Shown: piece by piece, positions 52,366 through 61,074 of the stretch
How positions within the stretch are numbered: the first letter of the stretch is position 1
How the letters are laid out: the number at the start of each line of letters is the position of its first letter
From: Methylocaldum sp002005105
Lineage (GTDB): Bacteria; Pseudomonadota; Gammaproteobacteria; Methylococcales; Methylococcaceae
Length of the DNA stretch: 64,000 bases
Assembly (NCBI RefSeq): GCF_051027545.1
Contig: NZ_CP194901.1
Location: forward strand, 182,765-246,764
Direction: 5' to 3'
The notes under the pieces: generated by a model
Database searches by the model: none
What the model saw: the letters and a program-made list of their open reading frames with translations, nothing else
What the model was told of the DNA's origin: nothing
Program-made: the position numbers and the translations under genes

Positions 52366-52746
52366 TTAACGGAGAAACTCCACATCCATGCGGTCAATCT
52401 TCATAGTAATCATCTTTCCTTCAAGATACCCAAAGTCTCGTTGCAGTACCTCGTCCTCAATGACTAAGCCGCCAGATTCCAAACAATCGCCACTCAGCTT
52501 ACCTGTGACCACATAGGCAAAACCAGTTCCGACGCGAGTAACTGCCGGTTGTGTTTCATCTGGCAACGCGGTAACGCTGTAGTCATCAAACACCACAGGG
52601 TGCAACTCCACCGGATAAGATAAACCAACCTCAATCTTGTAGGGGCACACACTCGCAAAGCAGGCAAGCTCGATGTCGCCAACTCGAAGCAGAACTTCCT
52701 CTTCGATATCCTCATCCACACGTAGAACTAGAGCCTGATAAATCAT
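52366..52746 (-). CDS. Putative immunity protein of Rhs cassette 5
   Basis: A 126 aa acidic protein (MIYQALVLRVDEDIEEEVLL) overlapping the toxin stop by ATGA. It is mostly beta strands (YKIEVGLSYPVELHPVVFDDYSV, FAYVVTGKLSGDCLESGGLVI) and acidic overall, a common property of immunity proteins that mask basic RNase active sites. No family recognised beyond that. No membrane helix, so the target should be cytoplasmic. Confidence 0.65.
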   Translation of the reverse strand: MIYQALVLRVDEDIEEEVLLRVGDIELACFASVCPYKIEVGLSYPVELHPVVFDDYSVTALPDETQPAVTRVGTGFAYVVTGKLSGDCLESGGLVIEDEVLQRDFGYLEGKMITMKIDRMDVEFLR

Positions 52747-53922
52747 GGCAATGGCCTTATTGTCTTGTCAGCCGGATTGCCATTGAGCAGCTTCCAAAAG
52801 CTGTTACCGCTTTGCGTGTGAATGGTGGTAATTGCACCCTCCGCGTTTGTCCCAACAAACCCGAACTTAGCATCACCTCGTGACGTGTTGCCCATGAATT
52901 GTACGTAGCCCGTTCGAGTTTCCCCTTTATAGAGGTACTCGACTTTTTGACCACCTTGCATGATGTCCCGGCCCACCTGAAGGTACTCATCAGCACTACG
53001 TGCGCCAAACTCTGCTCCGTGCTTTTCAAAATGGCTGGCGAGTTTCGCGTCGCTTGCGAAGTTTCCTGCCCCCTTTGCAACGAGATTCCCCGCCCCCACC
53101 GGCACATCGCTGGTGGACAGGTAATGAGCCTCCAGCCCGATCCCCAACGTGGCCCGGGCGATGGTGTTGGTCGCGACATAACCCGCTCCCCCGCCGATCA
53201 GCCCGCCGGCCAGAGTGGTCCGCACGCCGGGCGTGCTGAGCGCCGCCTCCGCCGTGGTGAGAAACTCCGCCCCCCAGTTCCGTAGCGTGGTCTTCGCCAA
53301 GCCACCGGGATCCATCAAGTTAACCGGATCATTCCCCACATAGGCATAGAGGTTCAAGTCATCCTGGTAGCCGATCGGGTCGGTCTGCAGGAACCGCCCC
53401 AAGGCCGGGGAGTACATCCGCGCCTTGTAATAATACAGGTTCAATTGCCCCAGCAGCTGCTGGCCGGTGTAGCGGAACCTAACGCCCGTGGTGACATTCG
53501 GCTCGCCCCAGGGGCCGTAGCTGTAGACCGCCGTGGACGTGCCGGAGGTATCGGCGGTGGCGACGAGGCTCCCCAGGTGATCGCCATACAGCCAGGTCTT
53601 GGTGGCGGTGCCCGTGCCCTCGTACCAGACCAGCGGCTCGTCGACGCCGGGGCCGTGGACGTAGCGGCGGAGGAGATTGCCCGAGCCGTCGTACTCGGCC
53701 AAGAGGTCCTGGCCGTCGTAGAGGAGGTTCGAGGTCACCCCGGCGATCGCGGTCTGCCGAAGCCGCCCCTCGCCGTCATAGGCGAGCGCCGCCGCGAGGC
53801 CGGTCTTGCTGGCGGTCTTCAGACGGTTGTCGAGGTCGTACGCATAGCTCCACACCCCGTCCCCGGTGAGGTTGCCGTTGGCGTCATAGCCGAGGGTGGC
53901 CCCGGCCGCCTGGGTGTACTGG
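52743..53922 (-). CDS. Orphan Rhs core plus possible BECR-fold RNase tip (cassette 5)
   Basis: The Rhs core starts abruptly near 53922 and ends YVGNDPVNLMDPGGL. A 40-residue linker (AKTTLRNWGAEFLTTAEAAL then GVRTTLAGGLIGGGAGY) is shared with cassette 7. The tip contains LASHFEKHGAEFGARSADEYL, GGQKVEYLYKGETRTGYVQF and ITTIHTQSGNSFWKLLNG. The H-x-x-K-H-G-x-E-F-G helix followed by strands and a late T-x-H is reminiscent of BECR/colicin-type RNases. No native start is present. The nuclease assignment is inference. Confidence 0.7.
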
Positions 53923-54194
53923 TTTCCGAACTACCGTCCCACCTTAGCCGGCCTCAGCAAGCTCTTCCTTCCCAGCGGAACGCAGCTCTCGAACGATGCA
54001 GTGCACTTCGTTTACCGCATTCTACGCGGGCTGACCCCACCTTTCGTGCCTCCCTCCTTCAACCCCGCGCACCACGAGTACCATGACCGGCACGCGGGGA
54101 ATCGGCGCGCGCCGTAACCCGCCGTTTACCGATCAACTCAAACGGCGGGTTACGCGAGTACGCTAACCCGCTCTACGCGAGCTACGCGGGGTGG
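53923..54194. other. Gap at the 5' edge of cassette 5 with palindrome
   Basis: Rhs homology stops at about 53922. The next 190 bases have no recognised gene. A perfect 14-base inverted repeat (GTAACCCGCCGTTT at 54114-54127, AAACGGCGGGTTAC at 54140-54153) follows, then a second GC-rich repeat to about 54190. Confidence 0.5.
54114..54153. repeat. Perfect 14-bp inverted repeat
   Basis: A 14-pair stem with a 12-base loop. It belongs to the group of palindromic repeats that sit near the upstream edges of Rhs cassettes in this window. Confidence 0.65.
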
Positions 54195-54352
54195 AAATCA
54201 TGCGAGCGAAGGGCGGGACACCCCCGGATGGCCTATGGATCGAACCGCGTTGGCGGTCGGAAGCAGGAACCCACCGAAGCGGCTCAGGGGTGGCCCAATG
54301 CCGCGCCTGATCGCCGTAGGAATCTCCGGCCTTCAGGCCGAGGAGGATGTCA
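54195..54352 (+). ncRNA. Solo IS605 right end with omega-RNA-like sequence
   Basis: Read rightward, it matches the right end of the IS605 element at 22512: AAGCAGGAACCCACCGAAGCGGCT, GTAGGAATCTCCGGCCTTCAGG and the terminal GGAGGATGTCAA (ending about 54352). No tnpA or tnpB is present. The region corresponds to the omega-RNA scaffold of TnpB, with some divergence. Whether it is transcribed is unknown. Confidence 0.5.
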
Positions 54353-55007
54353 AACCATTGTTGTTGGGGTGGTGGGTTTAATCAGTTTATATACTACAAT
54401 GTACAATTATTTCTTAGTTTAAGCATTGACTGGACCAATGGCCTCTCAAACGATTCCGTGCAAATACTGTAAAAGTTCCGATGTGGTGCGCTATGGTACA
54501 CAGAGTGGTTACCCCCGCTTTCGTTGCAAGCACTGTGGGCGCACCTTCAAGACCGAATACATTTACCGGGCCTACGAGTCCGGTATCAAAGAACAGATTG
54601 TTGACATGGCGATGAATGGCAGTGGTATTCGAGATACCGCTCGTGTTCTCGGGATTGGGAAAAACACGGTCATGTCTACACTCAAAAAAAGTCCACCGAA
54701 GTGGTCACGGTGAATCCTTACATCGGCTCTCGGGAAATCGCCGTGGAAATCAGACATCTCTTTGATTCACCGATGGATGTTCAGGCGGACGAACAGTGGA
54801 GCTATGGGGCTCGCAAGAAGAACCAACGTTGGCTCTGGTACGCCATCGACGCCGCCACCGGATGCATTTTGTCCTTTGTGTTTGGGCGGCGCAAAGAGAA
54901 CGTTTGCGAACAATTGATCGCCAACCTGCGCGTTTTCAATATTCGAACCTATTACACCGATGATTGGCCAAGCTATGTTACGGTCATTCCGGCAAACAAG
55001 CGGTGTT
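54353..55007 (+). mobile_element. IS1-family element, 3' end lost
   Basis: The left end lies at about 54360-54385, followed by InsA- and InsB-like frames. The right side is cut by the IS3-family element at 55008 before the InsB C-terminus and inverted repeat. Left boundary is approximate. Confidence 0.65.
54438..55007 (+). pseudogene. IS1 transposase (InsA/InsB), truncated
   Basis: InsA (54438-54713) has the zinc motif CKYCKSSDVVRYG...CKHCGRTF and the helix-turn-helix GIRDTARVLGIGKNTVMSTL. A run of seven A at 54684-54690 lies where IS1 elements shift -1 to read InsB. InsB follows with DVQADEQWSYGARKKNQRW (first catalytic Asp) and LWYAIDAATGCILSFVFG, then YYTDDWPSY (second Asp). It ends at the IS3 junction, so the last catalytic Glu is missing. 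Confidence 0.75.
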
Positions 55008-55031
55008 TGTCAACATAGTTGTCGCATTTCC

Positions 55032-56120
55032 TTATGTGGTTTTTAACAATAGATCGGTACCGCTGGGTGGTTCCTTCACCGGATTAAGCCACACCGCACC
55101 GATCGGTGCCCAGTTGCGGGTGGCGCCCGTCCAACGCTCCGGATGACGTGCTTTGGCCGCCCGATAAACCTGGTCTCGGGCGGCCAGGATCGTCCTGTCG
55201 TTGCCGGCGTGGCGCTCCGCTGGAGTCACGTAACGGAGGCTGCTATGGCGGTGCTCATCGTTGTACCAGCGTACAAACGCCAAGACCCAGTCACGGGCCG
55301 CCTCCAGGCTTTCGAAACCCGCGTGCGGATAGCCCGGCCGGTACTTGCAGGTGCGAAACAGCGCCTCGGAGTAGGGGTTGTCGTCGCTCACCCGTGGGCG
55401 GCTGTAGGAAGGTTCAATCCCCAAAGCCTCCAGCGTCGCCCGCAAGGTGCTGCCCTTTTGTGGGCTGCCGTTATCAGCATGCAGTACGAGCGGCTTGCCG
55501 ACACAGCCTTCCGCCAGCACCGCGCGGCGGACGACGGTGGCGCCGTACTCGGCCGATTCCCGTTCGTACACTTCGAAGCCCACGACCTTGCGGCTATAGA
55601 GGTCGAGAATCAGGTACAGGTAGAAAAATAGACCTCGCACCGGTCCTGGTAACCAGGTGATATCCCAGCTCCACACCTCACAAGGCCCCAGGGCGCAATG
55701 GCTTTGGAGCGGTGTCGGCGACCGCGGAGTGCGTGCCCGGCCCCGGTGGTGCTGCTCATCGGCGGCCCGCGGAAGCCGGTAGACGCTCGACTCCGAGGCG
55801 AGATACACACCCTGGTCGGCCAGCCGAGGCACGATTTGGCTCGGCGGGAGACTGGCAAACGCCGGCGCATGACAGACCTCCAGCACGCGTGCCCGCTCCT
55901 CGATACTGAGCGTGTTCCGGGGCTCAGGCCGCTCCGCCAACGGTCGGCCATCGGCCTTCACCCCGCCCTCCCGGACCCAGCGCTGGCAAGTCCGCACGCT
56001 GAGGTTTAACGCTGCACAGGCCTGTGCACGGCGGGCGCCCGACTGGACCGCGTCCTGGATCAGCTCCACGGCTTGACGGCGATCTGGGGTGCTGATCCGT
56101 CGTCCTCGCGGTCCCCCCAA
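55032..56120 (-). CDS. IS3-family transposase OrfB (rve integrase domain)
   Basis: A 362 aa frame. The helix-turn-helix part (RRAQACAALNLSVRTCQRWV) is followed by an integrase core: VWSWDITWLPGPVRGLFFYLYLILD (first Asp), LVLHADNGSPQKGSTLRATL (second Asp) and SDDNPYSEALFRTCKYRP (Glu). C-terminal WYNDEHRHSSLRYVTPAERH is typical. It overlaps OrfA by about 60 bases, so it is normally made by -1 frameshifting. Confidence 0.88.
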   Translation of the reverse strand: MGGPRGRRISTPDRRQAVELIQDAVQSGARRAQACAALNLSVRTCQRWVREGGVKADGRPLAERPEPRNTLSIEERARVLEVCHAPAFASLPPSQIVPRLADQGVYLASESSVYRLPRAADEQHHRGRARTPRSPTPLQSHCALGPCEVWSWDITWLPGPVRGLFFYLYLILDLYSRKVVGFEVYERESAEYGATVVRRAVLAEGCVGKPLVLHADNGSPQKGSTLRATLEALGIEPSYSRPRVSDDNPYSEALFRTCKYRPGYPHAGFESLEAARDWVLAFVRWYNDEHRHSSLRYVTPAERHAGNDRTILAARDQVYRAAKARHPERWTGATRNWAPIGAVWLNPVKEPPSGTDLLLKTT

Positions 56121-56594
56121 ATCGCCTCGGCTTTTTTTCGCAGCACCAGCAAGGCCGCCGTTTCCGCCAGGGCTTTCTCCTTACGCTGCAGTTCTCGCTC
56201 CAATTCGCGCAACCGCTTCTGATCGGTCTGCTGCGATCCCCTCAACCGCCGCTGCTGCTCTCGATCCCCATCATTGGCCTGCTCACACGCTAAGCGCCAG
56301 GCCCGAATCTGCTCCGGATACAAGCCCCGCCCGCGGCAATACTCCCCCAATTCCGCTTCACTCAGCGAAGCCGTCTCCACCACCCACCGCCGCGAACTTG
56401 TCCCGCGACGTCCACCCTTCCCGCCCCTGATCGCCATCCGGCAACAAACGTCCTTGGCGACGGGCTTCCTTCCGCCCGTGATACAGCGTCGCTTCCGAAA
56501 TCCCTTCCTCTCGGGCCAACTCCGATAGCGCTCGGTTATGCGGCGGCAACATCTTCTTCAACACCGCTTCTTTTCGTTCCGGCGAATACTTCAT
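56060..56594 (-). pseudogene. IS3-family OrfA, frameshifted
   Basis: It starts MKYSPERKEAVLKKMLPPHNR with a helix-turn-helix (ALSELAREEGISEATLYHGRK). At about 56385-56395 a GGTG duplication (four extra bases) breaks the frame: one frame ends DKFAAVGGGDGFAE, the other resumes VVETASLSEAELGEYC and a leucine-zipper region (RLRELERELQRKEKALAE). Without the duplication the protein would be continuous, so this copy is probably inactive unless the base count is an assembly error. Confidence 0.75.
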
Positions 56595-56687
56595 CTCTCG
56601 CTCACTTCCGTCCCCTCAACTCTGTAAGAGACCAATCTATATCTGATGCGACATCTATCCTGACAGAGGGGGCCCGACCGCATCCGC

Positions 56688-58069
56688 CAATGCCGTTTAG
56701 TTAAGCCGCTCATGGTATAATGCTTCACGTAACCCATTGATCAACAAGGACAAAACCATGAACAGGACTTAGCAAGCTCCATGCCATTATTCTCCAGGAC
56801 ATCGCCCAAACCCTGCGCGATCCCGCCTTCGTGGCCGCTCATCGCACCCACGACCGCGCCTTTACCCGGCAACGGGTCCTCACCTTTCCAGCCCTCGTCG
56901 CGTTCCTGCTGTGCGCCTTCAAGGGTGGCCTGCAAACCCGGCTCGATGAGCTGTTTTCCGCACTCCAGGGCGGCACCGTCCGCGCCGTGACTAAAGGCGC
57001 CGTCTCCCAAGCCCGCCAAAAGCTCAAAGCCTCCGTGTTCGAGGCCCTCACCGACCGTCTGCTGCTGTCCCTCGCCACCTTGATGCCCGAACCGCGCTGG
57101 CGCGGCCTGCGCCTGGTGGCCACCGATTCCACCACGCTGCGCCTACCCGCCCTGGCTAGAGAATCAGGCCGAATTCGGCGTCCAGTACGATGCGTCCGGG
57201 CAACCCTACGTGCTGGCCCGCGCCTTGGGACTGTTCGCGACCACCTCCCGCTTGATGCTCAAGGCCGTGATCGGCCGCTTCGACGACGCCGAGCGTGCCC
57301 TCCTGGGACAACTGGTTCCCCATCTAGCTGAAGACGATCTGCTCATCATGGACCGCGGGTTTCCGGCCCTGTGGCTGTTCGCTTTTCTCCAACAGCGCGG
57401 TGTCCCCTGGCTGGCCCGCCTGGATGGCACGCAATGGCCCGACGGGGAAGCCTTGCTGCGCTCGGGGCGGACCGAAACCGTCCTCACCCGCCCCATCAGC
57501 GCCGCCATGCGCCGCCAAGCCCAAGCCGCCGGCGTCGAACTGTTCGGTCAGACGGTACACTTGCGCTTCATCAAAGTCCTCTTGCCCAATGGCACCGTCC
57601 AAGTCCTGGCCACGTCCCTCACCGACACCACCGCCTTCCCCGCCCAAGACTTCGCCGAGCTCTACCACGCCCGCTGGGGCATCGAGGAGGCGTTCAAGCT
57701 CCTCAAACACCGCCTCATGGTCGAACAATTCACCGGCGAGTTGCCCGAATCCATTCGTCAGGACTTCCATGCGAAGGTCTTTACCGCCAACCTCGCCCAA
57801 GCCTTGGCCACCTCGGCCCACGACAACCTGCCCGAGGAGAAGGCGGCTCGTTATTTCCCCAACATGGCCTATATCCTCGATTCCCTCAAAAATCGCCTGT
57901 TCTGCTGGCTGATCCAGCACATGCCGCCCGCCGAACTCCTCTCCTTGCTCGAGCTCTATGCCAAAACCCTGGAACTCAAACGACCCGGCCGAACCGCCCC
58001 AAGACCCAAGTCACGCCTTAATCCCAAGCCCAGGCGCCAGTACAAGTGAAGCTTAACTAAACGGCATTG
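56688..58069 (+). mobile_element. IS4-family element inside an older IS1634-like remnant
   Basis: Inverted ends CAATGCCGTTTAGTTAAG at 56688 and, on the other strand, from 58069. Flanking CCGCATCCGC at 56678-56687 and 58070-58079 is a perfect 10-base duplication, as expected for IS4. It split the sequence encoding DRIRAHALICFLALV of the IS1634-like transposase. Confidence 0.85.
56758..58049 (+). pseudogene. IS4-family transposase with frameshifts
   Basis: The start ATG 56758 and the main frame (LSKLHAIILQDIAQTLRDPA, CAFKGGLQTRLDELFSALQGG, LVATDSTTLRLP) are in different phases, and a second shift near 57155 separates LRLPALARESG from ENQAEFGVQYDASG. The second part (57210-58049) has LLIMDRGFPALWLFAFL (Asp) and YHARWGIEEAFKLLKHR (YREK-like Glu block). 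With two frame breaks it is unlikely to be active, although the ends are intact. Confidence 0.75.
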
Positions 58070-58079
58070 CCGCATCCGC

Positions 58080-58340
58080 GCTCATGCACTGATCTGTTTT
58101 CTGGCGCTGGTCCTGTATCGGATCATGCGGATGCGACTGAAGGCACACGGCAGCACCACCAGCCCAAAAACCGCGCTCGAGCTGCTTCGCCGTATCCAGC
58201 AGCACCGCGCCATCATTGGTGAGCACACCTACACGGGGATCAGCAAGACCACACAGGAACAACTCGATCTGTGTTCGCCGCCCTGGACCTTCCAAGGCCC
58301 TGAAAAGCGCCTTGTAGTGTCATTTTTGCCTATTGCGTAT
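58080..58340 (+). pseudogene. IS1634-like transposase C-terminal remnant
   Basis: The sequence encodes RAHALICFLALVLYRIMRMRLKAHG, SPKTALELLRRIQQHRAIIG and a short tail, the usual end of IS1634/IS4-type transposases. Only about 22 bases of it survive left of the IS4 insertion (56666-56687), after which IS3 begins. It is a relic. Confidence 0.65.
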
Positions 58341-58394
58341 CAAGTAAAACAAATGCTTGCGTGATTAACTGCGGAACTTGGGTAGCACCATTGG

Positions 58395-59054
58395 TTACAT
58401 AAGACCAACTAGGCTACACAACAACAATACACAAATAGTTTCCATCAAATCCATTTTTCTTTGAACAATATGTCCAACCTCAATACTGTTTCTTGGAAGC
58501 TTCTGCGATAGCGCCAATAAAGGAAAGCTAAACATAACCGTTGCCAGAATAAATTGTCTTATATCTTGGGAAAACTCAGATAACAGACCAAATTTATATA
58601 TAAGCACTCCGAACAGAAAAAAACTAAACGAAGTCAAGATCGGATTATGCCATATAGAACCTAATGATGGTCTCGATGATGATGTCCCTTGTGAAATACA
58701 CTCAGTTGTTTTGCTCAGATAAATCGCTAGGCAACTGGTTAAAAACAACAGAACTTCAGCATATCTTATATATCCTTTCTTTAGCACAAAGAGATCAACA
58801 TCAAATAACCGTAAAAATATAAATTGAAAACTAGACAAGTATAATAAGTTAGCTATATATCTTGCACTCGTCGAAGCTCCTGCTGAATGGCTAAATCCAT
58901 AACAAGCCAACAAAATCAAACCAACACGGAAAAAGTATTCAATAAAATAGTGACGGTAACTTATACCAAAAGCAGATGACCCCGTCATGTAACAGTATAT
59001 TAAGAAACTATGACAAAAAAATATAACAAGAGAAGTGACTTTTCTTATATCCAT
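58395..59054 (-). CDS. Polytopic membrane protein, putative immunity of cassette 6
   Basis: A 219 aa protein with about six hydrophobic helices (TSLVIFFCHSFLIYCYMTG, FFRVGLILLACYGFSH, ILTSFSFFLFGVLIYKFG, ETICVLLLCSLVGLM). It is strikingly AT-rich compared with the Rhs core, a sign of foreign origin. The upstream toxin tip looks like a peptidoglycan-acting enzyme, for which a membrane-embedded immunity protein is reasonable. The 169-base gap to the toxin contains a strong hairpin. No family recognised. Confidence 0.55.
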   Translation of the reverse strand: MDIRKVTSLVIFFCHSFLIYCYMTGSSAFGISYRHYFIEYFFRVGLILLACYGFSHSAGASTSARYIANLLYLSSFQFIFLRLFDVDLFVLKKGYIRYAEVLLFLTSCLAIYLSKTTECISQGTSSSRPSLGSIWHNPILTSFSFFLFGVLIYKFGLLSEFSQDIRQFILATVMFSFPLLALSQKLPRNSIEVGHIVQRKMDLMETICVLLLCSLVGLM

Positions 59055-59141
59055 CAATATGCATGCAAAAGATACCGATCACGAGTAGCGACTCACCCTA
59101 AAAACTCTCCCTCAACACAACGGCTTGAAAACCAAGAGAAT

Positions 59142-59173
59142 GGGTTTGTCTCTTCGTATTCCGAGACAAACCC
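59142..59173. repeat. 11-bp stem-loop between toxin and immunity gene
   Basis: GGGTTTGTCTC (59142-59152) and GAGACAAACCC (59163-59173) form a perfect stem with a 10-base loop. On the minus strand it lies in the transcript between the cassette 6 toxin stop and the immunity start. A T-rich stretch follows only on the plus strand. It could attenuate or stabilise the transcript. Confidence 0.6.
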
Positions 59174-59223
59174 CACCTCTTTTCTTTCGCCTTCCGGGTT
59201 GCGCCTGACCTTAATCTAGCGAT

Positions 59224-60537
59224 TTATTTGCCCGTCGTCGGATTAAGACGTTGGACATTACTCCAACCTGATAGTCCGTTAGGCTGCGAGTCGATAACTG
59301 TTAGCTCGCCGTATTTTGTGATGCCACCAGCATCAGTAACCTTGAATATGTCCCACCATGGGTGAAAATTATCTTTGACTGTTGTCGTCGATGTGTGGCT
59401 TATCATTGAATCAACTGCTCTCCAATCGTTCCATTCGCATACGGCAATGCAGCCGATAGTACGTCCGGGTTGATGAAGTCTAAAGGAATCTCGACCTGTC
59501 TGATCATGAATGTCATTACGAGGGTTTGCGTCGATTGCATCAAGGCGATAAAACCCGGGTCTACCAGCGCGTTCCAGAATTTCGTAACGACCCGGCTCAA
59601 TTGGGTCACCAAAAGGCTTTCCTCCTGATTCAGCGTTGACTGTCACTGACCGTCCGGAATCCAAATCTGTTAGAGAAAATTTTCCAGTATATGGGTCATA
59701 GGTACCCACCACTTCCAGTCCCATCGGATCCTTACCGTTAACCGGATTGTTCCCCACATAGGCATAGAGGTTCAGATCGTCCCCATAGCCGATCGGGTCG
59801 GTCTGCAGGAACCGCCCCAAGGCCGGGGAGTACATCCGCGCCTTGTAATGATACAGGTTCAATTGCCCCAGCAGCTGCTGGCCGGTGTAGCGGAACCGGA
59901 CGCCGGTCGCGATGTTGGGCTCGCCCCACGGGCCGTAGCTGTAGACGGCGGTCGAGGCGCCGGAGCCATCCGCCGTGGCGACGATGGAACCCAGGTGATC
60001 GCCATACAGCCAGGTCTTGGTGGCGGTGCCGGTCCCTTCGTACCAGACCAGCGGCTCGTCGACGCCGGGGCCGTGGACGTAGCGGCGGAGGAGAGTGCCC
60101 GAGCCGTCGTACTCGGCCAAGAGGTCCTGGCCGTCGTAGAGGAGGTTCGAGGTCACCCCGGCGATCGCGGTCTGCCGAAGCCGCCCCTCGCCGTCATAGG
60201 CGAGCGCCGCCGCGAGGCCGGTCTTGTTGGCGGTCTTGAGACGGTTGTCGAGGTCGTACGCATAACTCCACACCCCGTCCCCGGTGAGGTTGCCGTTGGG
60301 GTCGTAGCTCAGGGTCGCCCCGGCCGCGCTGGTGTACTGGTTGAGGCCGTTGCTCGCGTAGGTCTGGGTGCCGTTGGTCGCCCCGCCCCAGGCGTAGGCG
60401 TCGTTGCTGAAGCTTAAGGCGGTGATGGCCTGGGCCTGATTGCGGGTGTAGCTGAAGGTGAGGTCCTGGGCGGTGCCGGCGAGGTTGTGGCCGAGGCTCG
60501 CCAGGCCTCCCCGGGCGCTGTAGCCGTAGCTCGTGGT
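59224..60537 (-). CDS. Orphan Rhs core plus L,D-transpeptidase-like tip (cassette 6)
   Basis: Core from about 60537 to YVGNNPVNGKDPMGL. The 167-residue tip begins EVVGTYDPYTGKFSLTDLDSG and includes PIEPGRYEILERAGRPGFYRL and GRDSFRLHQPGRTIGCIAVCE. The H-x(6-7)-G-C-I pattern with a preceding small beta domain matches the DUF2778/Tlde1 L,D-transpeptidase-like toxins, which attack peptidoglycan in the periplasm; His and Cys would be catalytic. The core carries allele differences (EPNIATGV, GSGTLL) from cassettes 2-5. No native start. Confidence 0.75.
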   Translation of the reverse strand, partial: TTSYGYSARGGLASLGHNLAGTAQDLTFSYTRNQAQAITALSFSNDAYAWGGATNGTQTYASNGLNQYTSAAGATLSYDPNGNLTGDGVWSYAYDLDNRLKTANKTGLAAALAYDGEGRLRQTAIAGVTSNLLYDGQDLLAEYDGSGTLLRRYVHGPGVDEPLVWYEGTGTATKTWLYGDHLGSIVATADGSGASTAVYSYGPWGEPNIATGVRFRYTGQQLLGQLNLYHYKARMYSPALGRFLQTDPIGYGDDLNLYAYVGNNPVNGKDPMGLEVVGTYDPYTGKFSLTDLDSGRSVTVNAESGGKPFGDPIEPGRYEILERAGRPGFYRLDAIDANPRNDIHDQTGRDSFRLHQPGRTIGCIAVCEWNDWRAVDSMISHTSTTTVKDNFHPWWDIFKVTDAGGITKYGELTVIDSQPNGLSGWSNVQRLNPTTGK

Positions 60538-60538
60538 A

Positions 60539-60642
60539 GCCTCGAAAGGCGGGTGACGGCAACCGGCTAACCCGCCCGACCGAACTGAAGCTGCCTCAGA
60601 GGTGATGGACGTCCCTGCATGGGCAGTGGGTCAAGCGTCGAT
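60539..60642. repeat. REP-like repeat at the 5' edge of cassette 6
   Basis: AGCCTCGAAAGGCGGGTGACGG, then a dyad GGCGGGT (60548-60554) with ACCCGCC (60570-60576). The same sequence occurs at 44180-44222 beside cassette 3. The rest of the gap to 60642 has no feature. Confidence 0.55.
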
Positions 60643-61074
60643 TCAAGCTGCGCTCTGAACTTTGTCAGCGACGGCGTTTGCAAGTTCGTCAATTGCTGTC
60701 CGACCATTAAAGGTCTCAGCATTAGTAGGATCATCTTCCCAGCCTCCAGATGGATTTTTCCGTTGTGGACAAAGTTGGAAGGCAGAGTCCTTTCCTGTGA
60801 CCTTCCAGCAATACGCATTCCTCTCGAATGTCGCCCACGATTTGACATTGGCATAATTCAAAACGACTGGCTTCGGAAACGCTGCCCGCGTCGGCGTCGG
60901 AACCGTTGGATTTCCCTTCAAGATCGCGGCCTTGATCGCTTCACTAACCTGTTGGCGATCCGAGCTTTCCAATACGGCGACAGGATCAATGTCAAGAAAG
61001 AAACCTGCCTCAGTCTTAGCCACAGTTGGGACAAAGACTATTCCTTTCCTAAGATAGACGTGCCAAAGCATCAT
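60643..61074 (-). CDS. Putative immunity protein of Rhs cassette 7
   Basis: A 143 aa protein starting MMLWHVYLRKGIVFVPTVAK, overlapping the toxin stop by ATGA. The start strand HVYLRKGIVFVPTVAKTEAG and the later VVLNYANVKSWATFERNAYCW give a beta-rich protein with a helical middle (QQVSEAIKAAILKG). It has no membrane helix. I recall similar small proteins beside CDI/Rhs nucleases but cannot name the family, so immunity is inferred from overlap and position. Confidence 0.65.
   Translation of the reverse strand: MMLWHVYLRKGIVFVPTVAKTEAGFFLDIDPVAVLESSDRQQVSEAIKAAILKGNPTVPTPTRAAFPKPVVLNYANVKSWATFERNAYCWKVTGKDSAFQLCPQRKNPSGGWEDDPTNAETFNGRTAIDELANAVADKVQSAA

Larger units (their letters stand above)
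55008..56665 (-). mobile_element. IS3-family element
   Basis: Ends TGTCAACATAGTTGTCGCAT (55008) and TGTCAGGATAGATGTCGCAT (from 56665, other strand) are clear inverted repeats. Two overlapping leftward frames encode OrfA and OrfB. Flanking bases differ on the two sides, so no target duplication is seen; the IS1 on the left and the IS1634-like remnant on the right were probably joined by deletion. Confidence 0.8.
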
